DNA from: Sphingopyxis macrogoltabida
GTDB lineage: Bacteria; Pseudomonadota; Alphaproteobacteria; Sphingomonadales; Sphingomonadaceae
Direction of reading: 5' to 3'
DNA: 64,000 nucleotides
Assembly: GCF_001314325.1 (NCBI RefSeq)
Contig: NZ_CP009429.1
Coordinates: 496,501-560,500 of the forward strand
Shown: piece by piece, positions 17,422 to 25,105 of the stretch
Position numbering within the stretch: position 1 is the first letter of the stretch
Layout: each line of letters opens with the position of its first letter
Made by a program: the position numbers and the translations under genes
The notes under the pieces: model-generated
Told to the model about the DNA's origin: nothing
Seen by the model: only the letters and a program-made list of their open reading frames with translations
The model's database searches: none

Positions 17422-19563
17422 ATGACCAAGACCGTCATTGGCCGGCTGATTGCCGGCACCGCCCTTTCGCTGATCTTCACGCTGCCCGCAGCGGCGGCGG
17501 AAGCGGACGACCAGTCACAGCCGGGCCGCGACATCGTCGTGACCGGCGAACGGCTGGAACGCGTTCCCGACGCCGGCAAGTCCGACATTCCGCTGATCGA
17601 GACGCCGCAGGCGATTTCGGTGATCACGACCGAGGACCTGCAAAAGCGCGGCGTCACCCGGCTGGCGGAGGCGCTGCGCGGGGTCGCAGGGGTGTCGCGG
17701 AGCAGCACCTATGGCTATTACGACGCCTATCAGATCCGCGGCTTCGACGCCGCCTATGGCAGCGTCTATCTTGACGGCCTTGCGAGCCTGAACGTCGCGG
17801 GCAGCAACAACGAACTCGCCGGGCTGGAGCAGGTCGAGGTCGTCAAGGGCCCGGCGTCGATGCTTTACGGCTCGGCACCGCTCGGCGGGATCGTCAACCT
17901 TGTCAGCAAACGTCCGAAGCCCGAGGCCTTTGCCGATGCGACGATCGCGACCGGGTCCTACGGACTCGTCGAAGCAAGTCTCGATGCCAATGCGCCGCTG
18001 ACCGGCGATGGCGCGCTCCTTGGCCGGATCAATCTCCTCTTTCGCGACAGCGGCGATTTCGTCGATTTCTCGTCGAAGAACCGCATCTATATCGCGCCGT
18101 CGCTGACCTGGAATATCGGCCCCGCGACGCGCCTGACCTTCCTCGGCCGCTACGAACGCAATCACGACCGCCCCTGGTCGCCGGTTTCGGCGTGGGGGAC
18201 GGTGCTGCCATGGGCGCATGGCGAGCAGCCGATCGATTTCACGATCAACAATGACACGGTCGATCCCGCGATCCACAACCAGCGCTATGTCCACGCCGGC
18301 TATGTCTTCGCCCATGAATTTTCGGATGCGCTGTCGTTCGATCAGACGCTGCGTTACACCGACCGCAAGATATTCTGGAACAACTGGAATTTCTGGTCGG
18401 GTTTCGTCGACAACGAAATCGTCGACGGCGTCCAGCAGGGCCATATCGCGGGCCGCTACATCTATGGTCCCTTCTACGAACGCGACAAGGATATCGCGGT
18501 CGACAGCCGCTTTACGCTGAAGGTCGCGACAGGGATCGTGAAGCACAATATCGTCGTCGGGCTCGATTACCGGCAAAGCAAAAGCCGCTTCCACGAAGAT
18601 GGCGGCAATTACGATCCCGCAGCCAACCCGCTCGACCTGCTCGATCCCGATTTCGAGGCGCCGCTGATCCACGATCCGGCGGCCGCCTATGCCGGCGGCG
18701 GCAAGTCGCGCCAGACGGGTATCTACATTCAGGACCATCTGAACTTCGCCGACGTCGCGACGCTGACGCTCGGCGGTCGCTACGACTGGGCGAGCGCCGA
18801 CGGGCAGAAGGATGAAAAGCTCAGTCCGCGCATCGGCGCCACCGTCAATGTGGCGCCGGGGGCGGCGCTCTACGCCAGCTGGTCGCGGTCGTTCACGCCG
18901 CAGGCGGGGTTCTTCACCGTCGACGGCGATTCTCTGCCCCCCGAAACGGGCCGTAATATCGAGGCCGGGATCAAGTTCCAGCACGGCACGCTCAGCGGCA
19001 TGGTTTCGGTCTTCGAACTGACGCGCCAGAATGTTGCGACCGAAGATCCCGCCAACCCCTTCTTCTACGTCACGACGGGCGAGCAGCGCAGCCGCGGCAT
19101 CGAGGTCGAAGGGACATGGCATCCCGCGCCGGGCGCGACGATCGCGATCGCCTATGCCTATCTCGATGCGAAGATCACCAAGGACAATAATCTTCCCGTC
19201 GGCGCGCGGCTCCAGAATGTGCCGAAGCACGGGTTCAACCTGTTCGGCGAATATGTCGTTCCGTCGGGTCCGCTCGCCAATCTCGGCGTCAACGCCGCCT
19301 TCCAGTATAACAGCCGCAAGGTCGGGGCGAATTTCCCCGAGGATCTCGATTTCGACGGCAGCTTCGACGCGCTGTCGCTGTTCACGCTACCGAGCTATGC
19401 GCTGTTCGATGCCGGTCTGTCCTATGGCTATCGCGACTGGACGATCCGCCTCAACGTCAACAACCTGTTCGACAAGCGCTATTTCCCCGACAGCTGCTGC
19501 GTCGACCGCGTCACCCCCGGCGAACCGCGGAGCTGGCGCCTCAGCCTGTCGAGGCATTTCTAA
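17422..19563 (+). CDS. TonB-dependent siderophore-type outer-membrane receptor
   Basis: This second receptor has 713 residues: signal peptide ending near AAAAEA (residue 27), DIVVTGERL as the TonB-box region, a plug with ETPQAISVITTEDLQKRG and VVKGPASMLYGSAPLGG, and a barrel ending with the terminal Phe of SRHF. The pattern (plug with ETPQAISV) is typical of ferric-siderophore receptors. The start at 17422 is preferred because GGGGAAAAAG lies just upstream. It may be co-transcribed with the first receptor or have its own promoter in the 129-bp gap. A Cys pair near the C-terminus (DSCCVDR) also appears in relatives as extracellular-loop residues (inference). Confidence 0.92.
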   Translation: MTKTVIGRLIAGTALSLIFTLPAAAAEADDQSQPGRDIVVTGERLERVPDAGKSDIPLIETPQAISVITTEDLQKRGVTRLAEALRGVAGVSRSSTYGYYDAYQIRGFDAAYGSVYLDGLASLNVAGSNNELAGLEQVEVVKGPASMLYGSAPLGGIVNLVSKRPKPEAFADATIATGSYGLVEASLDANAPLTGDGALLGRINLLFRDSGDFVDFSSKNRIYIAPSLTWNIGPATRLTFLGRYERNHDRPWSPVSAWGTVLPWAHGEQPIDFTINNDTVDPAIHNQRYVHAGYVFAHEFSDALSFDQTLRYTDRKIFWNNWNFWSGFVDNEIVDGVQQGHIAGRYIYGPFYERDKDIAVDSRFTLKVATGIVKHNIVVGLDYRQSKSRFHEDGGNYDPAANPLDLLDPDFEAPLIHDPAAAYAGGGKSRQTGIYIQDHLNFADVATLTLGGRYDWASADGQKDEKLSPRIGATVNVAPGAALYASWSRSFTPQAGFFTVDGDSLPPETGRNIEAGIKFQHGTLSGMVSVFELTRQNVATEDPANPFFYVTTGEQRSRGIEVEGTWHPAPGATIAIAYAYLDAKITKDNNLPVGARLQNVPKHGFNLFGEYVVPSGPLANLGVNAAFQYNSRKVGANFPEDLDFDGSFDALSLFTLPSYALFDAGLSYGYRDWTIRLNVNNLFDKRYFPDSCCVDRVTPGEPRSWRLSLSRHF

Positions 19564-19733
19564 GGTACCGCGCACCCTCTGATCTTGGCGATCTCGCGCT
19601 ATCCGGTGGCATTTTTGCGATGGCTTTGCCCCGCGAAACGTGGAAACATCGGTGTCGATATTCGGGAGCAAGAAGGCAGCACGGAAAAAGACAGGGCAAA
19701 ACGGATCGATCTTTCAACAGCAGGGGCAAAGAC

Positions 19734-20741
19734 ATGCGGAATCCGGTTCTCACGGTCGTCACGACCGCTTCGCTGATCGCCACACAGCTCGCCACGCCGG
19801 CGCTGGCCCAAGTTACTACCCTTCCTTATCCGCCCCCGGGCGGCCCGCAGATCCAGCCGCCGCGGCCCGGTGACAATTATGCCGGCACGCTCCGCTGCGA
19901 ATCGCGGAACAACAAGATCCAGCGTTGCAACGTGCGCACCGGTAACCGCGTCGACCTGATCCGCGTCATTGGCGGGCGTTGCTCGAAGGGGCGCGACTGG
20001 GGCTTCACCGCGTCGCAAATCTGGGTTTCGGGCGGCTGCCGTGCCGAATTCGGCTATGGCTATAATTATGGCGGCGGCGGAGGCTATCCGGTGCCGTTGC
20101 CGCAACCGGTCGGCGACTATGCCGGCACCATCCGCTGCGAATCGCGCAGCAACCGCTACGAGCAATGCAATGTCGCGACGAACGACCGCGTCGAACTGAC
20201 GCGGCGGCTTGGCGGGCGCTGCAATGCGGGCCGGCAGTGGGGCTATACCGCCTCCTACGTCTGGGTGAACAACGGCTGCCGTGCCGAATTCGGCTATGGC
20301 TACCGCAATGCGCGGCCGCCCGAGAAAGACAAGGACAAGGGACCGAGCACCGGACTGATCATCGGCGGCGCCGTGGTCGCGGGCGGCCTGCTCGCGCTGC
20401 TGCTCAGCAAGAAAAAGAAGACACCGACGGGCGAGGAGACGACGACGACCGAGCCCGTGACCTATCCCGCCGGCCCGCCGGCGACGCTCAGCGCCAACCT
20501 CTCGAGCCTGCCGAGCGCGGCGCGCCCATCGGTGCAGAATTGCATGAACGATGCGGCGCGGCAGATCGGCGCGACGGGCGGCTCGCGGTTGACGTACGAC
20601 CGGCTCGTCAACCTCGAGCAGGGCAATGGCGGCTGGCGCATTCGCGCGGCGATGACCGCGACCTATCCCGACGGCGCGCGTTCGATCGAGATGTATTGCC
20701 GCGCGACGCCGAGCCAGATCATCCAGCTCGATTTCAGCTAG
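19734..20741 (+). CDS. DUF3011 repeat protein with signal peptide and transmembrane segment
   Basis: This 335-residue protein has a signal peptide cut after ATPALA (residue 25) and two tandem copies of a Cys-containing unit of about 65 residues. Each unit runs from YAGT(L/I)RCESR to GCRAEFGYGY and has four Cys, likely in disulfides. This matches DUF3011, a periplasmic or surface family of unknown role. A transmembrane helix (GLIIGGAVVAGGLLALLLS) with a KKKK stop signal lies near 205-222. The C-terminal domain of about 100 residues has two more Cys. The start at 19734 gives the proper signal peptide and follows an AGGGGC. The 170-bp gap upstream shows nothing else I can support. Confidence 0.8.
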   Translation: MRNPVLTVVTTASLIATQLATPALAQVTTLPYPPPGGPQIQPPRPGDNYAGTLRCESRNNKIQRCNVRTGNRVDLIRVIGGRCSKGRDWGFTASQIWVSGGCRAEFGYGYNYGGGGGYPVPLPQPVGDYAGTIRCESRSNRYEQCNVATNDRVELTRRLGGRCNAGRQWGYTASYVWVNNGCRAEFGYGYRNARPPEKDKDKGPSTGLIIGGAVVAGGLLALLLSKKKKTPTGEETTTTEPVTYPAGPPATLSANLSSLPSAARPSVQNCMNDAARQIGATGGSRLTYDRLVNLEQGNGGWRIRAAMTATYPDGARSIEMYCRATPSQIIQLDFS

Positions 20742-20751
20742 GCGAGGTAAC

Positions 20752-20783
20752 GGAAGGGACCGGCACGGACGCGGGTCCCTTCC
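20752..20783 (+). terminator. Hairpin after the DUF3011 gene
   Basis: Stem GGAAGGGACC (20752-20761) pairs perfectly with GGTCCCTTCC (20774-20783) around a 12-base loop, ten bases after the stop codon. There is no clear T-run, so termination would be inefficient or Rho-assisted. Confidence 0.55.
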
Positions 20784-20853
20784 CACGCCGGTTGCATATT
20801 TCCGCCGGGCCGTGAAAGAGCGGGCTGACGCCCTGCGGCGCGAACGGGAAACG

Positions 20854-21780
20854 ATGCGAATGACGAACGATGGCGGGCCGCTGACGGCGCTCTGGTCGCG
20901 GGCCTATGTGCTGCTGACCTTCACCGCGCTGTTCTGGGCGGGCAATTCGATCGTCGGGCGCGCGGCGCGCGAACTCGTCCCGCCCGCGGCGCTGTCCTTC
21001 TGGCGCTGGACCTTCGCGCTGATGCTGTTGCTGCCACTGGCGTGGCCGTATCTGAAGCGCGACTGGCCGGTGCTGCGGGTGAACTGGCCGATCGTCGCGG
21101 TCCTCGGCGCGCTGGCGATCGGGTCGTTCAACATCCTCCTCTACACCGGGCTGCAGAGCACGACGGCGCTCAATTCGATGCTGATCCAGTCGGCGCAGCC
21201 GGCGCTGATCCTGATCGTCGGGGCGCTGGTGATGCGCGACCGGACGAGTGTGCGTCAGGTCGCGGGTGTGCTGGTGTCGCTGGCCGGGGTGCTGGCGATC
21301 GTCGGGCGCGGCGACCCGGCGTTGCTGATCGCGCTGCAGCTCAATCTCGGCGATGCGATCATCGGCGGCGCGGTGCTGCTCTGGGCGCTCTATTCGGTGC
21401 TGCTCCGCCGCCGGCCGGCGGTCCATCCGCTGAGCTTTCTCGCCGCCTCGATCATCGTCGGGATCGTCGTGATCGCGCCGGTTTATGCGATCGAGCTGTG
21501 GTCGGGGAAGCGGATCGTCGCGGCCCCGGGAAGCGCGTTGGCGATCGCCTATGTTTCGGTCTTCCCGTCGTTCCTCGCCTATCTTTTCTTCAATCGCGGG
21601 GTCGAACTGATCGGGTCGGCGGCGACCGGCCAATATATGAACGTCATGCCGCTGATGGGGGCGGGGCTGGCGATGCTGTTCCTCGGCGAGACGCTGCATC
21701 TGTTCCACGTCGCCGGGCTGGCGCTCATCGTCGCGGGAATCTGGGTGGCGGGGCGGGCACCGTCGGCCGGGCAGGGCTAG
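20854..21780 (+). CDS. EamA/DMT family transporter
   Basis: This 308-residue inner-membrane protein has about ten transmembrane helices in two EamA repeats (about 15-150 and 165-300), typical of drug/metabolite exporters such as those for amino acids or amines. Features include ALFWAGNSIVGRAARELVPPAALSFWRW in the first repeat (read in two parts) and GAGLAMLFLGETLHLFHVAGLALIVAGI in the second, with the family's Glu in LGE. The start is set at 20854, where GGGAAACG precedes the ATG; a GTG 14 codons earlier is less likely. The stop codon shares CTAG with the stop of the convergent isomerase gene. Confidence 0.88.
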   Translation: MRMTNDGGPLTALWSRAYVLLTFTALFWAGNSIVGRAARELVPPAALSFWRWTFALMLLLPLAWPYLKRDWPVLRVNWPIVAVLGALAIGSFNILLYTGLQSTTALNSMLIQSAQPALILIVGALVMRDRTSVRQVAGVLVSLAGVLAIVGRGDPALLIALQLNLGDAIIGGAVLLWALYSVLLRRRPAVHPLSFLAASIIVGIVVIAPVYAIELWSGKRIVAAPGSALAIAYVSVFPSFLAYLFFNRGVELIGSAATGQYMNVMPLMGAGLAMLFLGETLHLFHVAGLALIVAGIWVAGRAPSAGQG

Positions 21781-22391
21781 CCGAGCGCTTCTTCGACCTG
21801 CGCCAGCCGGTCCTTGCCGAAGAACATCTCGTCACCGACGAAGAAGGTCGGGATGCCGAAGACGCCGCGCGCCACCGCGGCTTCGGTGTTGGCGACGAGC
21901 TTCGCCTTGATCTCCGGTTCCTGCGTTCGCGCCAGCAGCGCCGGGCCGTCGAAGCCGTTCGCCGAGAGAAAGGTTGCGACGACCTCGGGTTCGTCCATTT
22001 TCAGCCCTTCTTCCCACATCGCGCGGTTCACCGCGTCGACATAGTCGTCGAGCATGCCTTCGTCCGCCGCGACGATCGCGCCGCGCATGATCAGCAGCGT
22101 GTTCACCGGGAAATGCGGGTTGAGGCGAAATTTGGTCAGGCCGTGTTTTTCGATGAAGCGCCGCATTTCGAGATGCTCATAGGCGAGCTTGGCCGGCGCT
22201 TCGGCATATTGGATCATCGGCGCCTTGTTGCCCGTGGCCTTGAAGATCCCGCCGAGCAGGCACGGGGTGATCACCAGATCTGCGCCGGTGCGGTCGAGCA
22301 GTTCGGGCAGCACCCGCAGCGTCAGATAGGCGTTCGGGCTGCCGAAATCGAAGATGAGTTCGAGTGTCTTTTTCGGGCTTTCGGTCACCAT
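21777..22391 (-). CDS. 2-hydroxychromene-2-carboxylate isomerase / DsbA-family protein
   Basis: This 204-residue protein has the DsbA-like thioredoxin fold of kappa-class GST and 2-hydroxychromene-2-carboxylate isomerase. It carries FDFGSPNAYLTLRVL at 14-28 (the Ser is the glutathione-activating residue in the family) and VFGIPTFFVGDEMFFGKDRL near the end. The enzyme of naphthalene breakdown uses glutathione, but relatives have many substrates. The ATG overlaps the SDR stop by seven bases, and GGGGAG precedes it. The SDR and isomerase form a two-gene operon under the divergent HxlR regulator. Confidence 0.88.
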   Translation of the reverse strand: MVTESPKKTLELIFDFGSPNAYLTLRVLPELLDRTGADLVITPCLLGGIFKATGNKAPMIQYAEAPAKLAYEHLEMRRFIEKHGLTKFRLNPHFPVNTLLIMRGAIVAADEGMLDDYVDAVNRAMWEEGLKMDEPEVVATFLSANGFDGPALLARTQEPEIKAKLVANTEAAVARGVFGIPTFFVGDEMFFGKDRLAQVEEALG

Positions 22392-23116
22392 TTTTCTCCC
22401 CAGGGGCGGAGGTCGAGTTCGTGCGTCCACGCGCTTTTCGGCTGCTTGTGGAGCATCACATAGTTGGCGGCGATGGCGTCGGGATTGAGGATCAGATCCA
22501 GCGCCTTGGCCTTGTCGAAGTCGGGATGGCGGCCCTTGATGAATTCGGTGTCGATCGCGCCGTCGATGATTATGTGCGCCACGTGCACGCCCTGCGGGCC
22601 CAGTTCGCGCGCCATCGACTGGGCGAGCATGCGCAAGGCGCCCTTGGCGCCCGAGAAGGCGGCAAAGCCGGCGCCGCCGCGCAAGGACGCCGTCGCGCCG
22701 GTGAAAAGGATCGTGCCGCGGCCGCGCGGTGCCATGCGCTTCGCGGCTTCGCGGCCCATCAGGAAACCGCCGAGGCACGCCATTTCCCAGACCTTGGTGT
22801 AGACGCGGACGGTGGTCTCGCCGATCGGGAAGTTCACATTGGCGCCGATGTTGAACACCGCGACCTCGACCGGGCCGACCTCGGCCTCGACCTGGTCGAA
22901 CAGCGCGATCATCGCCTCTTCGTCGCGGGCATCGGCGGGGAAGGCGCGTGCCTTGTGCCCGTCGTCGCGGATCGACTGAGCCAGCGTTTCGAGCGCGTCG
23001 GCGTTCCGTTCGCGACGATTGACGCACGCGGTGAGGCCTTCCGCGGCGAAGGCGCGCGCGATGGCGCCGCCGGTTGCGTCGCCGGCTCCGATGATCACGG
23101 CTGCGGGGTTGGACAT
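22385..23116 (-). CDS. SDR family protein with an altered active site
   Basis: The 243-residue protein has the SDR Rossmann core (GAGDATGGAIARAFAAEG, 10-27) but differs at the usual catalytic site: the YxxxK motif reads FSGAK (Phe154, Lys158) and NNAG reads FNIGAN. Ser144 is a plausible partner. Loss of the Tyr suggests a reaction other than ordinary alcohol oxidation, or reduced activity. It lies upstream of, and overlaps, the isomerase gene, so the two probably act on the same compound. Expression is likely controlled by HxlR through the dyad just upstream. Confidence 0.86.
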   Translation of the reverse strand: MSNPAAVIIGAGDATGGAIARAFAAEGLTACVNRRERNADALETLAQSIRDDGHKARAFPADARDEEAMIALFDQVEAEVGPVEVAVFNIGANVNFPIGETTVRVYTKVWEMACLGGFLMGREAAKRMAPRGRGTILFTGATASLRGGAGFAAFSGAKGALRMLAQSMARELGPQGVHVAHIIIDGAIDTEFIKGRHPDFDKAKALDLILNPDAIAANYVMLHKQPKSAWTHELDLRPWGEKW

Positions 23117-23142
23117 AAGCGACTCTCCTCTTGCCGCCGATA

Positions 23143-23165
23143 GTAACTATGATAAACATAGTGAC
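23143..23165. promoter_or_regulatory. Extended dyad, candidate HxlR operator
   Basis: A perfect inverted repeat ACTATG-N5-CATAGT (23146-23162) extends by two further matched pairs (GT before, AC after, with one mismatch each side). It lies 26-53 bases before the SDR start and 30-53 bases before the HxlR start. HxlR/MarR-type dimers bind such dyads, so this is the probable operator for both directions. Confidence 0.65.
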
Positions 23166-23195
23166 AAGAGAAAATTTCCATCGTTGAGTGAGGCC

Positions 23196-23687
23196 ATGCC
23201 CAAACGCGCGGATCTGTCGGACACATTCTGCCCCGTCGGTCGGTCGGCCGAACTGCTCGGCGACCGCGCGGTGCTGCTGATCCTGCGCGATCTGTTTTTC
23301 GGCAAGCGGCGGTTCGAGGCGATCGCGGCGAACACCGGTCTCGGCCCGCAACTCGTCTCGGCGCGGCTCAAGCGGCTGGTGGCGGAAGGGGTGGCAGAGC
23401 GTCACGCCTATCAGGATCGCCCGCCGCGTTACGAATATCGGCTGACCGCCAAGGGCAAGGATATGTTCGATATCCTCTATGCGATGCGCAATTGGGCCGA
23501 ACGCTGGGCCTATGAGGAGGGAGAGACCGGATCAGGCCCGGCCATGCGCTATTTCCATCGCGCTTGCGGCGCCGATGTCGGCACATCGACCGTCTGCCCC
23601 GGCTGCGGCGAGCCTTTGCGTTATGGCGATCTGAAAGGCGAGCCATCGGCGGCGCTCAGCGCCGAACAGGCGGCGAAAGCGGGCTGA
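23196..23687 (+). CDS. HxlR family transcriptional regulator
   Basis: This 163-residue winged-helix protein shows the HxlR pattern: FCPVGRSAELLGDRAVLLILRDLFFG, then RFEAIAANTGLGPQLVSARLKRLVAEGV (recognition helix) and RYEYRLTAKGKDM (wing). A C-terminal extension has four Cys (ACGADVGTSTVCPGCGEP) that could bind zinc or act as a redox switch. The ATG at 23196 follows GAGTGAGG and gives a normal N-terminus. It diverges from the SDR-isomerase pair. Its TGA abuts the stop of clpS on the other strand (TGATCA). Confidence 0.9.
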   Translation: MPKRADLSDTFCPVGRSAELLGDRAVLLILRDLFFGKRRFEAIAANTGLGPQLVSARLKRLVAEGVAERHAYQDRPPRYEYRLTAKGKDMFDILYAMRNWAERWAYEEGETGSGPAMRYFHRACGADVGTSTVCPGCGEPLRYGDLKGEPSAALSAEQAAKAG

Positions 23688-24014
23688 TCAGGCCTTTTCG
23701 AGCGTGCACTGGAGCGGGTGCTGGTTCTGCCGCGCGGCGTCCATCACCTGATTGACCTTGGTCTCCGCAACTTCGTAGCTGAACACGCCGCACACCCCGA
23801 CGCCCTGCTGGTGGACGTGGAGCATCACCTGCGTCGCCTGTTCGATGTCCATGTTGAAGAAGCGCTGAAGCACCATCACGACGAATTCCATCGGCGTGTA
23901 ATCGTCGTTGAGCAGCAGCACCTTGTACATCGAAGGCTTTTTCGCCTTCGCGCGGGTACGCGTCGCGATGCCGACACCCGGGGTGCCGGGCGAGCCATCG
24001 TCCTTGTCGGCCAT
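23688..24014 (-). CDS. clpS: ATP-dependent Clp protease adaptor ClpS
   Basis: ClpS (108 residues here) delivers N-degron substrates to ClpAP. The core is clear: [17 protein letters not shown] (substrate-pocket region), [10 protein letters not shown] and [22 protein letters not shown]. The start at 24014 gives an N-terminal arm of 29 residues before KPSMYKV, about the length seen in Caulobacter ClpS; in-frame ATGs 13 and 12 codons earlier are possible but lack a better ribosome site. clpA is not in the window. Position downstream of the phasin gene is common in alphaproteobacteria. Confidence 0.94.
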   Translation of the reverse strand: MADKDDGSPGTPGVGIATRTRAKAKKPSMYKVLLLNDDYTPMEFVVMVLQRFFNMDIEQATQVMLHVHQQGVGVCGVFSYEVAETKVNQVMDAARQNQHPLQCTLEKA

Positions 24015-24110
24015 CGCACGGGCCGGATGGGAGATCGGAGCGGGAAACATCATGGGCCAGAATATCGCACGCCGAAGCGGATTCGCAAGAGGGCGGGGTG
24101 GTTAATCGCC

Positions 24111-24125
24111 GTTTCGCGGCGAAAC
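24111..24125. other. Perfect palindrome in the clpS 5' region
   Basis: GTTTCGCGGCGAAAC is a perfect 15-base palindrome, 97 bases before the clpS start. It could be a small hairpin or a protein site in the clpS promoter region. No function can be assigned. Confidence 0.3.
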
Positions 24126-24132
24126 CGGCCCG

Positions 24133-24177
24133 AAAAAGCAGGAACCGCCCGCATCCGTAAAGGCTGCGAGCGGTCCT
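24133..24177 (-). terminator. Rho-independent terminator of the phasin gene
   Basis: Read on the minus strand, an imperfect stem (AGGACCGCTCGCA with its near-complement, 24140-24177) is followed by TTTTT at 24137-24133. It lies 65 bases after the phasin stop and before clpS, so it should isolate phasin transcription from clpS. Confidence 0.7.
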
Positions 24178-24241
24178 GGTTTGCCTGCGCGGGCGGGGAG
24201 GAGGGGAGAGTGCCCGCGCCGGCGGTGGAAAATGAAGGCCC

Positions 24242-24982
24242 TTAGGCTGCCTTCATCTTCGAGCTGATGACCGAAACGCGGTTCGAGATCGGCGCAAAGC
24301 TGTCGTTCGTCAGCTTGACGACGAGTTCGCTGGTCTTCGAGGTCTGCGCAACGGCGGCGTCGAACGCCTTCTTGCTGTTTTCGGCATAGAGCTTGAAGAA
24401 TTCGGTCGGCGACTTGACGGCGGTGTAGCCCTTCAGCGCGGCCGACGTGTCTTCGAAGCTCTTGCGGGCGAAGGTCACGCCTTCCTGGCCGAGCGTTTCG
24501 ATGCCCTTGGCAGCGATCTTGCCCGATTCAACCAGCGCTTCGATGTTCGCCTTGTTGAATTCGACGGCTTCTTCGGCGAGCTTGCTCGACTTGGCGAAAG
24601 CTTCCTTCGCCTTTTCGTTGAAGTCGGCGGTCAGCGCTTCGGCGCGGGTCTTCGCATCTTCGGCGAACTTCTTGACGGTGTCGTTCATGGTCTTCAGTCC
24701 TTTGGTGGCGGCGGCGACCGGCTTCGGCGCGGCCTTTGTCGTGGGGGCGATGGTCTTTGTGGCCGCCTTCTTGGGAGCGGCCTTCTTTGCTGCCGGCTTT
24801 GCGGCTTTCTTTTGGACCGGCTTGGCCTTCGCCACGACGGTCTTGGTCTTTACGGGCGCTTCGATCTTTTCGGCTGCCGGGGCAGCAACGACCGGAACGG
24901 CAGGAGCAGCCACGGGAGCGGCAGCGGTATCCAGCGTCGCGGCTTCGAAAGCCTTTTCGGCACTATCCAACTTGGTAGCCAT
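24242..24982 (-). CDS. Phasin with histone-like Ala/Lys/Pro N-terminal region
   Basis: The 246-residue protein is a granule-coating phasin. Residues about 100-246 form the amphipathic helical Phasin_2 domain (DTVKKFAEDAKTRAEALTADF, then EFFKLYAENSKKAFDAAVAQTSK). Residues about 45-98 are an Ala/Lys/Pro-rich, strongly basic stretch (VQKKAAKPAAKKAAPKKA) like histone H1 tails and like the DNA-binding tail of Pseudomonas PhaF, but placed at the N-terminal side. It may link PHA granules to DNA (inference). The ATG follows AAAGGAG. It lies downstream of phaC with its own operator-rich promoter and terminator. Confidence 0.88.
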   Translation of the reverse strand: MATKLDSAEKAFEAATLDTAAAPVAAPAVPVVAAPAAEKIEAPVKTKTVVAKAKPVQKKAAKPAAKKAAPKKAATKTIAPTTKAAPKPVAAATKGLKTMNDTVKKFAEDAKTRAEALTADFNEKAKEAFAKSSKLAEEAVEFNKANIEALVESGKIAAKGIETLGQEGVTFARKSFEDTSAALKGYTAVKSPTEFFKLYAENSKKAFDAAVAQTSKTSELVVKLTNDSFAPISNRVSVISSKMKAA

Positions 24983-24998
24983 CGGGACAACTCCTTTA

Positions 24999-25063
24999 TG
25001 TTGCAGTGCACAATATAGGAGTGGATCGGAGATTTCAAGAGTTTTTTGTGCAGTGCACAAAAA
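24999..25063 (-). promoter_or_regulatory. Two TGC-rich palindromic sites before the phasin gene (PhaR-like)
   Basis: Two related sites lie 17-81 bases before the phasin start. On the minus strand they read TTGTGCACTGCAACA (25013-24999) and TTGTGCACTGCACAA (25060-25046); the second extends into a longer perfect palindrome through flanking T and A runs (25043-25063). PhaR repressors of PHA producers bind TGC-rich sequences of this kind in phaP promoters. No phaR gene is in the window, so the match is by established pattern only. Confidence 0.6.
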
Positions 25064-25105
25064 TGATTACGGTCCCGATCGCCCGAACCTTATATTTCGC
25101 CGATA

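Noticed and set aside
22392..23405. Extension of the isomerase frame through the SDR gene
   Set aside because: It shares the strand but not the frame with the clear SDR gene, and the ATG at 22391 has a good ribosome site and family N-terminus.
24111..24125. Phasin terminator at this palindrome
   Set aside because: It has no T-run and lies beyond a better stem with TTTTT at 24133-24177.
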